A stretch of DNA of 11,982 nucleotides from JANQLC01 sp036881805. Its GTDB lineage: Bacteria; Bacteroidota; Bacteroidia; Flavobacteriales; JANQLC01. The stretch spans positions 1-11,982 of the forward strand of contig JBAJNK010000033.1 of NCBI GenBank assembly GCA_036881805.1. The letters are read 5' to 3'. The translations under genes and the position numbers were made by a program. The notes below the pieces were generated by a model. That model ran no database searches. It had not been told where the DNA came from and worked only from the letters and a program-made list of their open reading frames with translations. Of the stretch, positions 1 to 7,042 are shown piece by piece; the first letter of the stretch is position 1; every line of letters starts with the position of its first letter.

Positions 1-41
1 CCCCTTTTTTAGACGCGCCCCGGTTTGAGTATGTGGTAGGA

Positions 42-56
42 GTCAGCACAGCTGAC
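42..56. repeat. Short perfect inverted repeat at window edge
   Basis: Two 6-base arms, GTCAGC (42-47) and GCTGAC (51-56), are perfectly complementary around the loop ACA. No T-run follows on either strand, so it is not a clear terminator. It lies in the first 156 bases, where no gene can be assigned. One + frame is open from 3 to a stop at 150-152, and one - frame is open from an ATG at 121 to the window edge. Neither is long enough to be convincing. A hairpin this short can also arise by chance. Confidence 0.3.
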
Positions 57-126
57 ACGGAGACGAAAAGTAAAAGCAAGCCCCCTTCTAAGCTCCCATA
101 CAGGAATAAAATAAACCCCATTTTAC

Positions 127-134
127 TATTTTTG
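127..134 (+). promoter_or_regulatory. Candidate Bacteroidota -7 box for the GDPD-bshC unit
   Basis: TATTTTTG matches the Bacteroidota -7 consensus TAnnTTTG exactly and ends 22 bases before the ATG at 157. Transcription would start near 141 and leave a very short leader. No convincing TTTG -33 box is seen about 20 bases further upstream, so the call rests on the -7 box and its position. An 8-base degenerate motif can occur by chance in such an AT-rich stretch. Confidence 0.35.
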
Positions 135-156
135 TCCTTTGGTAATATGTGATCAT

Positions 157-1047
157 ATGAAAATGAAGTCTCTTACCCTGCTTTCACTGCTCCTCATTTT
201 TCCCAATTGCCGCAACCCTTATAAAAGGGCTCATCCCGAGCCGATACAAAAAAAATCGCTTAGCGCGATTCGGGAACGCTTTCACTACAAGAAGGGGGAA
301 GCCCCAAAAATCAGCGCACATCGGGGTGGCACCTATCCGGGCTATCCGGAAAACTGCTTGGAAACCATGCAGCGCGTCGCCCGATATGGCGTGAGCTGTT
401 TTGAAATCGACATACGTGAAACAGCGGATGGAAAACTGGTTTTACTACACGATAGCCGCGTAGATCGAACCACTACCGGAACGGGGTTACTCGAAAAAAA
501 GATGTATTCGGAATTGGAAAAATTACACCTGAAGGATTTAAATGGAAACCCAACCCATTTTAAAATCCCGTTGTTTTCCACCGTATTACAGTGGGCAAAA
601 GCCCATGACCTCATCCTTATGTTAGATAGAAAAAAGCCGGTTTTATGGCCGGCTATCATCGGGGCGGTTCAATCACAAAATGCTGAAAGCCAATGTGTAA
701 TCATCACATACAGCGCCGAGGAAGCACAGCGGGTTCACCATACCCACCCCCATCTATTCCTGTCGGTTCCCATGCGCAACGAGCAAGAGTTCCGATGGAT
801 GATGGAATCCGGCATTCCACACGGCCTCATGCTGGCATTTACCGGGACAAAGCTGTCGCCGACGAGCCTATATGATAAAATTCACGAGCAGGGCATCCCA
901 ACCCAATTGGGCACCCTGGGAAACTTAGATAAAAGTGCGGCTGCTCGAGGCGATGCGATATATGAGAAATACATACGAGACGGCATTGATATCCTAGCCA
1001 CAGACCGCCCCATTGAGGTAGCTCGAGTACTGGGCTTATCGAGGTAA
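157..1047 (+). CDS. Glycerophosphodiester phosphodiesterase family lipoprotein
   Basis: Predicted to hydrolyse glycerophosphodiesters to glycerol-3-phosphate and an alcohol, outside the cytoplasm. Numbered from the ATG at 157 (296 aa), the family signatures appear in order: His-Arg-Gly at 55-57, Glu-Asn at 65-66, Glu83 and Asp85 (metal ligands in the family), His98-Asp99, and a C-terminal Thr-Asp-Arg-Pro at 282-285. The usual Glu of the mid-domain E-x-K motif is Asp157 here. The N-terminus is a hydrophobic signal segment ending at Cys18, preceded by Phe-Pro-Asn, so it may be a lipoprotein with an atypical lipobox. A frame-consistent TTG lies at 139, but the ATG at 157 (or 163) gives a normal signal peptide and is preferred. 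The bshC start lies 4 bases past the stop, suggesting one transcript. Family assignment is firm; the true substrate is unknown. Confidence 0.9.
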   Translation: MKMKSLTLLSLLLIFPNCRNPYKRAHPEPIQKKSLSAIRERFHYKKGEAPKISAHRGGTYPGYPENCLETMQRVARYGVSCFEIDIRETADGKLVLLHDSRVDRTTTGTGLLEKKMYSELEKLHLKDLNGNPTHFKIPLFSTVLQWAKAHDLILMLDRKKPVLWPAIIGAVQSQNAESQCVIITYSAEEAQRVHHTHPHLFLSVPMRNEQEFRWMMESGIPHGLMLAFTGTKLSPTSLYDKIHEQGIPTQLGTLGNLDKSAAARGDAIYEKYIRDGIDILATDRPIEVARVLGLSR

Positions 1048-1051
1048 AAGC

Positions 1052-2641
1052 ATGAAATTCGAAAACCTAGACTTCACCCAAGCGCACTTCTCATCCCCCC
1101 TACTGCGAGACTACCTGGCTCAAAATGAGCGCTTATCGCCCTTCTACAGCGTTTTCCCCAGTTTTGAAAACCTATACAAACAAGCTGGACAAAAAGCATT
1201 TTCCGCTGAATCACGTGCCCTTTTGGTGCGCACTTTACGCGCGCAATACCAGGGGTTTACAATCAGCGAATCCGTATCGGCAAACCTCTCCAGCCTAGGG
1301 GCGAAGCATACCTTTACGCTCACCACCGGACAGCAGCTCAACCTCTTTAGCGGACCGGTCTACACCTGGTATAAAATTCAAACGGTGATCAACCTCTGTC
1401 AAGCGCTCAATCACAGATACAGGGCCTATCACTTCGTCCCGGTTTATTGGATGGCCACAGAAGACCACGATTGCAAAGAAATCGACCACTTCAACTTCAA
1501 CGGGCACCTCATCCGGTGGCCTGTTGCACCAGCTGGCGCAGTAGGTCGATTGCCAACTGATTCCATCGCCCCCTTCCTCCCGGATATAGAAAGGCGCTTT
1601 GGCACATCTGATCGGGGGAAGCAATTGATGCATTGGTTTGTCCATGCGTATCAAAATCACAAAAACCTAGCGGACGCGACGCGTTACTTGATCAACGAAT
1701 GGTTTGGGGATCAGGGATTGCTCATTTTGGATGGGGATTCAAAACCGCTGAAAGAATCCTTTATCCCTTACCTCAAAGCGGAGCTGTTCGACCGCGTCGC
1801 CCATCGGGAAGTCGGCCAATCCGCACAGATGCTCGCCGAATTGGGTTATTCAGTACAAGCCAAGCCCCGACCGATCAATTTGTTCTACCTCAGGGACAAC
1901 CTTCGTGCACGCTTGGTACAGCAAGGCGAAAGCTTTGGGGTTTTGCACCTGGGACGCTCGTTTTCAAAACGGGAAATGATGCGAGAAGTCGAAGCCCATC
2001 CGGAGCGATTCAGCCCCAATGTGATCACAAGACCCTTATACCAGGAGGCAATCCTACCCAATCTGGCCTATATTGGCGGGAGTGCGGAATTGGCTTACGG
2101 GTTGCAGCTCAAGCGTTTTTTTGATTCTCAAGGGGTTTTATTTCCCATTTTGATCCGGCGGAATTCGCTGCTTATCCTGAGTGAAAAACAACGGGAGAAG
2201 TTGAGCAAGCTGGGACTATCCCCTGAGGTGTTCAATTTGCCACTCTCCGAAATTATCACTGTGCAAACCCGTAAAAACTCGAACCTCGACCTGCAGTTCA
2301 CCCGAGAGAAAAAACAACTGGCTCAACTATTTGTACAGCTGAAAAAGCGGGCTGAACAGACGGATCGATCATTTATCGGCGCAGTCCAGGCGCAGGAAGC
2401 CAAGCAGCTAAAAGGGATGAAAAAATTGGAAAAGCGTCTGTTGCAAGCTGAAAAAACGCGCATGCGCCTCGCGCATGCGCGTATCGAAAGCCTAAAAAAC
2501 ACCCTTTGCCCAGCTGGAAAACCCCAGGAACGCGTGTTAAACTTTTCTGGCTTTTACCTAGACTATGGCAATGCCTTCGCACAGGCTATACAACATGCGA
2601 TTCGCCCCTTGGAAAACGAATTTTTATACCTGACGCTGTAG
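1052..2641 (+). CDS. bshC: Bacillithiol biosynthesis cysteine-adding enzyme BshC
   Basis: BshC is the proposed last enzyme of bacillithiol synthesis, joining cysteine to glucosaminyl-malate in the cytoplasm. At 529 aa it has the normal family length. Hallmark segments are Gly-Gln-Gln-x-Asn-Leu-Phe-Ser-Gly-Pro at 93-102, a Pro-Val-Tyr-Trp-Met-Ala-Thr-Glu-Asp-His-Asp block at 130-140, the Ile-Thr-Arg-Pro-Leu-Tyr-Gln-Glu to Tyr-Ile-Gly-Gly-Ser-Ala-Glu-Leu-Ala-Tyr region at 325-349, a charged, probably coiled-coil stretch at about 411-485, and the C-terminal Pro-Gln-Glu-Arg-Val-Leu-Asn-Phe at 491-498. The ATG is 4 bases after the preceding stop codon, so translation is probably coupled. bshA and bshB are not in the window, which is common because bsh genes are often scattered. 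A striking 12-base inverted repeat lies inside the 3' end of the gene (2456-2482). Confidence 0.96.
   Translation: MKFENLDFTQAHFSSPLLRDYLAQNERLSPFYSVFPSFENLYKQAGQKAFSAESRALLVRTLRAQYQGFTISESVSANLSSLGAKHTFTLTTGQQLNLFSGPVYTWYKIQTVINLCQALNHRYRAYHFVPVYWMATEDHDCKEIDHFNFNGHLIRWPVAPAGAVGRLPTDSIAPFLPDIERRFGTSDRGKQLMHWFVHAYQNHKNLADATRYLINEWFGDQGLLILDGDSKPLKESFIPYLKAELFDRVAHREVGQSAQMLAELGYSVQAKPRPINLFYLRDNLRARLVQQGESFGVLHLGRSFSKREMMREVEAHPERFSPNVITRPLYQEAILPNLAYIGGSAELAYGLQLKRFFDSQGVLFPILIRRNSLLILSEKQREKLSKLGLSPEVFNLPLSEIITVQTRKNSNLDLQFTREKKQLAQLFVQLKKRAEQTDRSFIGAVQAQEAKQLKGMKKLEKRLLQAEKTRMRLAHARIESLKNTLCPAGKPQERVLNFSGFYLDYGNAFAQAIQHAIRPLENEFLYLTL
2456..2482. repeat. Perfect 12-base inverted repeat inside bshC
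   Basis: ACGCGCATGCGC (2456-2467) and its exact reverse complement GCGCATGCGCGT (2471-2482) flank the trinucleotide CTC. Each arm also contains the self-complementary decamer GCGCATGCGC, so the element is both an inverted and a direct repeat. It encodes about residues 469-477 of BshC, in the charged helical part, without disturbing the frame. No T-run follows, so it is not a normal intrinsic terminator. The mRNA would form a very stable 12-bp GC-rich stem. Confidence 0.85.
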
Positions 2642-2653
2642 GTCTATAAACCC

Positions 2654-2661
2654 TATATTTG
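2654..2661 (+). promoter_or_regulatory. Candidate -7 box for the LysM protein gene
   Basis: TATATTTG fits the Bacteroidota -7 consensus TAnnTTTG exactly. It sits in the 39-base gap between bshC and the LysM gene, 19 bases before the ATG at 2681. At the expected -33 position only a weak CTGAC (2630-2634) is seen. Its location between genes makes it more credible than a random match. The LysM gene may therefore have its own start as well as read-through from bshC. Confidence 0.45.
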
Positions 2662-2680
2662 TAGCGCAAATCGCCGTTTC

Positions 2681-4684
2681 ATGATCAAAAAAACAGCCGT
2701 TCTCCTCTTGCTGCTCATGGGTTCATATGGCTTTGCGCAGCAAACCCAACCCATCGACTACATCGTACAAAAGGGAGAGACCCTCTATTCCATCAGCAGA
2801 AAGTACGGTATCACCCCGTACGACATACTGTCTAAAAACCCCGATTTAAAGGTCGACGAGCTACAGGTGGGAGTGCACATCCAGGTTCCGGCTTGGGCAG
2901 CAGTGATACACGGTCCCCAGGGGGTCGATTTTTTTTACCATGTGGTGGCACGAGGAGAAACCCTGGCCAGCTTAAAGCGAACCTATGGGGTAAGCCTCAA
3001 GGCGTTGAAAGACCTGAATCCCAATTGGGCCCAAGGGCTCGCCATCGGTCAAAGGGTCAAAATACCGAGCCGAAAAGGGAAATGGGCAAAACCACTTGTC
3101 GAGCAGCCGAAAAATAACACTTTTCAAACCGACGGCGACTTCGAGCTGTATACCGTAAAGCCACATGAAACCCTATACGCATTGAGTAAACTATTCGATG
3201 TTTCTATCGAAGATATAAAAGACTGGAATGGCGGCTTGCCACAAGGGCTCAAAGCTGGGATGCAGCTTCATATAAGGCGTGTAAAAATCGATAAAAAAAT
3301 ACCGTGCGACTCAATAGCCACCAGGTCGACAGGGATTCATCAGAAAAAAATGCAGCGGGATACGACTCGCATTATACGCATCACGGTACAACCCGGTCAA
3401 ACCCTTTTCGGCATTATCCGCAAGGCGAAAGTCAGCTTTGATCAGCTTCTAGCGTTCAATCCAGCCTTAGTCGATGGACTCCAGGCAGGGATGGTACTGG
3501 CGCTACCCTGGTTTACCGTCCACCAGGCCCCGGATTTCAGTACGGTTGACTTTGGTGATAAAACCGATGTGGGCGACCAAATCGGCGCCAAGACGCGGCT
3601 CAAGGTCGTACTGCTGGCGCCTTTTTATACCCACACAATCCCCGACACGACTTCCCACTCGGGTTTCAACACAGATTCCGATGCGATTGCGAACGACAAA
3701 TCCCAGTTTGCCACCGAGTTTACCATCGGGGCTAAGCTCGCTTTGGAGCGCCTCGAGAAAAAGGGCTTGCACATCGATTTTTCAATTTTTGACACCGGCA
3801 GGGACGTGCACCAGCTGCAAGACATTTTCGCTGCAAACGACTTCGAGGGGGTAGACTTGATCATCGGGCCTTTTTACACGGACTTATCGGAACTGGCGGC
3901 TCAATGGGTTGGGCACATCCCTGTGGTATCCCCCTTTTCGCAACGGCTGGACTTAAACGGACATCCCAACCTAATCCAGCTGCGGCCCTCAGCGGCACTT
4001 ATGCAGGAAAAAGTACTGGATTGGGTACGCCGCGAGTCCAAACCCGCAAATCGGATATGGATATTGGGAAAGCCCTCACCCGCTCGGGACGAGGCCGTAA
4101 ATTACTTGCGGTCAAAGACGATTTTGCCCGTCGAAGTCATGGCCGAGCTACCGGACGACTCGACGATGTACGAGCTGGCCGGTCAAACACTGCAAGTCGT
4201 CTTTCCCGACAGCGCCAATGCGGATTATGCGGAAGGCCTATACAAGCTGGCTGAAATCAATACGGACTCCACCCACATCAGGGCTTATTTCACGCACGAT
4301 GTAAACGACTATGCCAACCTACCCATACGCGATAAGATCGGCTTACAAATCACCCTACCCAGAATGCCCTATTGCGATCGGGACAGGGAATCATATAGAG
4401 AGTTGGAGAAAAAGTTTATCGAAAAATATGAAATGGGCCCCGGGATTTACGAACTGATGGGCTACGACGTCGTCTATGATTTTTTAATGCGCCTTTCGCA
4501 ATATCCAGGCCTATACCAGTCGCTGCAAACGCAAAAATCGAGAGACATCCAATTGATCACGGACTTTAAAAAACGGAAGGGCGGGGGGTATTTTAACGAT
4601 GCGGTATCGCTGTTGCGCTATGATGGGAAAAATGGGTTTCAACCGATAGATAAAGCCAAAGAGCAAGCAGCGCAATCGATTTGA
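2681..4684 (+). CDS. Secreted protein with four LysM repeats and a periplasmic-binding-like domain
   Basis: Residues 1 to about 19 form a signal peptide ending Gly-Phe-Ala-Gln. Four LysM repeats follow at about 27-70, 84-129, 155-198 and 231-276. Each has the typical x-V-x-x-G-E-T-L-x-x-I/L start and an Asn-Pro or Asn-Gly turn, and most end in a pattern close to G-x-x-L/V-x-I-P. LysM domains bind N-acetylglucosamine-containing glycans such as peptidoglycan. From about residue 306 to 660 comes an alpha/beta domain resembling type 1 periplasmic ligand-binding proteins: Leu-Lys-Val-Val-Leu-Leu-Ala-Pro-Phe at 307-315, a repeated-unit-like Asp-Leu-Ile-Ile-Gly-Pro-Phe-Tyr at 392-399, and Ile-Pro-Val-Val-Ser-Pro-Phe at 413-419. 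This LysM plus binding-fold layout is known in Bacteroidota, where its ligand is generally unknown. No transporter gene is adjacent, so it may act in envelope or cell-wall organisation rather than uptake. Length 667 aa; function inferred from domains only. Confidence 0.85.
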   Translation: MIKKTAVLLLLLMGSYGFAQQTQPIDYIVQKGETLYSISRKYGITPYDILSKNPDLKVDELQVGVHIQVPAWAAVIHGPQGVDFFYHVVARGETLASLKRTYGVSLKALKDLNPNWAQGLAIGQRVKIPSRKGKWAKPLVEQPKNNTFQTDGDFELYTVKPHETLYALSKLFDVSIEDIKDWNGGLPQGLKAGMQLHIRRVKIDKKIPCDSIATRSTGIHQKKMQRDTTRIIRITVQPGQTLFGIIRKAKVSFDQLLAFNPALVDGLQAGMVLALPWFTVHQAPDFSTVDFGDKTDVGDQIGAKTRLKVVLLAPFYTHTIPDTTSHSGFNTDSDAIANDKSQFATEFTIGAKLALERLEKKGLHIDFSIFDTGRDVHQLQDIFAANDFEGVDLIIGPFYTDLSELAAQWVGHIPVVSPFSQRLDLNGHPNLIQLRPSAALMQEKVLDWVRRESKPANRIWILGKPSPARDEAVNYLRSKTILPVEVMAELPDDSTMYELAGQTLQVVFPDSANADYAEGLYKLAEINTDSTHIRAYFTHDVNDYANLPIRDKIGLQITLPRMPYCDRDRESYRELEKKFIEKYEMGPGIYELMGYDVVYDFLMRLSQYPGLYQSLQTQKSRDIQLITDFKKRKGGGYFNDAVSLLRYDGKNGFQPIDKAKEQAAQSI

Positions 4685-4724
4685 TTCATAGAGAAAAGCA
4701 AAAATCAATGGTTTTTCGGCCTAA

Positions 4725-5321
4725 GACAAAGGAAATGGTGAAATTGCAATTGCTTTCACTCCTGATTTTTTTATCGAGTACGTTAAGAATTATGAGCAAT
4801 TACATTCATTCGGTGAAAGTGAAGTCGAAGTTGCAGAAGAGATTTTTGCAAGCGAAGGTAAAATTGCGACGAGTGATGAAGTATTAAATCGAATAGACAA
4901 AAAACGTCAACAGGCCGTTTTATCAATCAAAAAGAAGAAGAGAGACAGTAATTTTACAAGAAGGATTTTGACAGCGTATAGTCATACATGTGCAGTTTGC
5001 GACCTACAACTCAAATTGATTGACGCATCGCATATTGTTCCTGTAAGTGAAGATTACAGCACAGACGAAATGAAGAATGGAATCGCTTTGTGTGCATTAC
5101 ACCACAGAGCATATGATAAGTCACTTATCACATTCAATGAGAGGTATCAAGTCATACACAATCAAGAAAGAATGCAAAATTTAAGAGAAATAAAACATGA
5201 TTCAGGTTTGGAAAAGTTTATCGGAGATTTGAAACCGATTATAAATTTACCGCCTGCAAAAAACGACCGGCCACCTATAGATTACATTAAGCGAGCGAAT
5301 CAAATAAGAGGCTGGAAATAA
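4725..5321 (+). pseudogene. 5'-truncated HNH endonuclease remnant
   Basis: One frame is open from just after a TAA at 4722 to the TAA ending at 5321 (198 codons) and has no ATG in its conserved part. It resembles the central and C-terminal part of stand-alone HNH nucleases. It begins with Gly-Asn-Gly-Glu-Ile-Ala-Ile-Ala-Phe (from 4731), then a linker, then a zinc HNH module: Cys-x2-Cys at 4989-5000, Asp-Ala-Ser-His at 5022-5033, Asn at 5076, and Cys-Ala-Leu-His-His at 5091-5105. All catalytic and metal-binding residues of the module are present. What is missing is the N-terminal third: the frame starts only 40 bases past the preceding gene's stop. A TTG at 4968 could in principle start a 117-aa HNH-only protein, so residual activity is not excluded. 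Two hand-counted 60-base lines give 37-40% G+C against about 62% in one line of the next gene, suggesting transfer followed by decay. A shorter frame at 4708-4887 is a shadow of this one. Confidence 0.75.
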
Positions 5322-5434
5322 AAAAAGTAGAAAAGAGTACAGCAATGATAAAGGGTAAGCTGATATACTTTACACGCACAACTCGCTTTTCTTGGGACAC
5401 CGTGTAATCAATTGACTGCAGGTTTATTTTAAAT

Positions 5435-7042
5435 ATGTTTTTTAGAAGTCTGTGTTTACTCCTCGCAATGGGTCTCACCGCAAAGGGACAAGCCCAGTTG
5501 TTGCAGCGCCGTAAAGATTTTATGCAGGCGGATTCCGCTGCACGAGCGTATAACGTATTGCACTACAGCTTATCGGTCCAGGTCGATCCGGATCGAAGAT
5601 ACATCTGCGGCTTTAATGCGATTCGCTTCAAACCCGATCGCAGCCTCCCCGTAGCCCAGGTGGATTTATCCGCCGATATGCAGGTGGACTCCATCGTGAT
5701 GCGAAACCGGATACTGAGTTACCGGCGGGTGAAAAATGCCGTCTTTATAGAATTTCCCAAAGCGCTGAATCCCGACAAGCGCTACACGCTCCGATTTTAC
5801 TACTCGGGCTATCCCCGAGTTGCCAAAAATCCCCCCTGGGACGGCGGATTCGTTTGGAAAAGGGACAAAAACGGCAGGCCCTGGGTCGGCGTGATGGTAC
5901 AGGGTACCGGAGCCAGCCTCTGGTGGCCAAACAAAGACACCTGGGCGGATGAGCCCGACCGCGGCATGTCGATCAAGGTGGCTGCACCCGACGGCCTAAT
6001 GGAAATTTCAAACGGAAAATTCAAGGGTAAGCGGGACTTGGGAAACGGTTATACCCGATGGCATTGGCGGGTGAGCTATCCCATCAACAATTACGATGTA
6101 ACCCTTAACATCGGTGATTACAGCCATTTCGGCGAGCGTTACCGAGGCTTGCGATTGGACTATTATCCACTTCGATACAACTTGGAAAAGGCAAAAGTGC
6201 AGTTCGAGCAAGTCAAGCCCATACTGGATTGCTTTCAGCACGAGTTCGGTGCCTATCCCTTTAAGCGGGACGGCTATAAATTGGTGGAATCATTTGGTCT
6301 CGGCATGGAACACCAAAGCGCCATCGCCTATGGAAACCAATATGAAATGGGCTATCTCGGACGCGATCTATCCAGTACGGGCATCGGGTTGCGGTTTGAT
6401 TTTATCATCGTCCACGAGACTGCGCACGAGTGGTTTGGCAACAGCATCACGGCGTCGAATATCGCTGATATGTGGATTCACGAAGCCTTTGCCACCTATG
6501 GAGAGTCCGTTTATGTGGGGTGTCGGTGGGGCGACAAAGCCGCGCAGCGCTATCTGAACGGCTTGCGGCGAAGGGTCAAAAATGACAGGCCTATCGTAGG
6601 GGATTACAATCGAGAAGGCTCAGGAGATATGTACTACAAAGGCGCCCTTATGCTCAACACTTTGCGACACGTGATCGACGACGATTTGTCGTGGTGGAAA
6701 CTAATCCGAGATTTCGCCATTGCCTACCGCTACCAAATCATAGACGAGAAGACCGTCGTGCAATTCTTTAACGAGCGGAGCAAGCGGGATCTGACCCCGA
6801 TCTTCGATGAATACCTCGAGTATACTGAGATTCCCACATTGGAACTGCACCGAGAAGGCTCGACAATGGCCTATCGCTGGCGCGCAGAGGCAGCGGGATT
6901 TGCCATGCCAATCGATGTCCGCATCGGGAATCGGATTCGGCGTCTGAAGCCGACCCAAGCGTGGCAAAGCCTAGGGAATCTAAGCCCGAGCCAGGTGGAA
7001 CCGCTGACAACCTCGTTTTACATACGGGTCAAACGCGATTAA
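5435..7042 (+). CDS. Exported M1 family zinc metallopeptidase
   Basis: A 535-aa aminopeptidase-type enzyme, predicted to release N-terminal residues from peptides outside the inner membrane. The signal peptide spans residues 1 to about 20 (hydrophobic core, then Gly-Gln-Ala-Gln). The N-terminal beta domain runs to about 230. The catalytic domain has Gly-Met-Glu-His at 290-293 (the family's GxMEN exopeptidase motif in its Bacteroidota form), the zinc motif His327-Glu-Thr-Ala-His331, and the third ligand Glu350 exactly 18 residues later. Tyr400 or Tyr401 is placed like the transition-state tyrosine of the family. There is no long C-terminal ARM domain, and the tail after about 465 is a small beta-rich region. 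Start: the ATG at 5435 directly precedes the signal peptide. No clear promoter is seen in 5322-5434. The long repeat-filled gap begins right after the stop. Confidence 0.94.
   Translation: MFFRSLCLLLAMGLTAKGQAQLLQRRKDFMQADSAARAYNVLHYSLSVQVDPDRRYICGFNAIRFKPDRSLPVAQVDLSADMQVDSIVMRNRILSYRRVKNAVFIEFPKALNPDKRYTLRFYYSGYPRVAKNPPWDGGFVWKRDKNGRPWVGVMVQGTGASLWWPNKDTWADEPDRGMSIKVAAPDGLMEISNGKFKGKRDLGNGYTRWHWRVSYPINNYDVTLNIGDYSHFGERYRGLRLDYYPLRYNLEKAKVQFEQVKPILDCFQHEFGAYPFKRDGYKLVESFGLGMEHQSAIAYGNQYEMGYLGRDLSSTGIGLRFDFIIVHETAHEWFGNSITASNIADMWIHEAFATYGESVYVGCRWGDKAAQRYLNGLRRRVKNDRPIVGDYNREGSGDMYYKGALMLNTLRHVIDDDLSWWKLIRDFAIAYRYQIIDEKTVVQFFNERSKRDLTPIFDEYLEYTEIPTLELHREGSTMAYRWRAEAAGFAMPIDVRIGNRIRRLKPTQAWQSLGNLSPSQVEPLTTSFYIRVKRD

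Noticed and set aside
139..156. TTG start extending the GDPD protein by six residues
   Set aside because: It would put Val-Ile-Cys-Asp-His before the signal peptide. The ATG at 157 fits a normal lipoprotein N-terminus and the -7 box spacing.
4708..4887. Small basic protein after the LysM gene
   Set aside because: It overlaps the HNH remnant in another frame. The HNH frame carries the recognisable Gly-Asn-Gly-Glu-Ile-Ala segment through the same bases.
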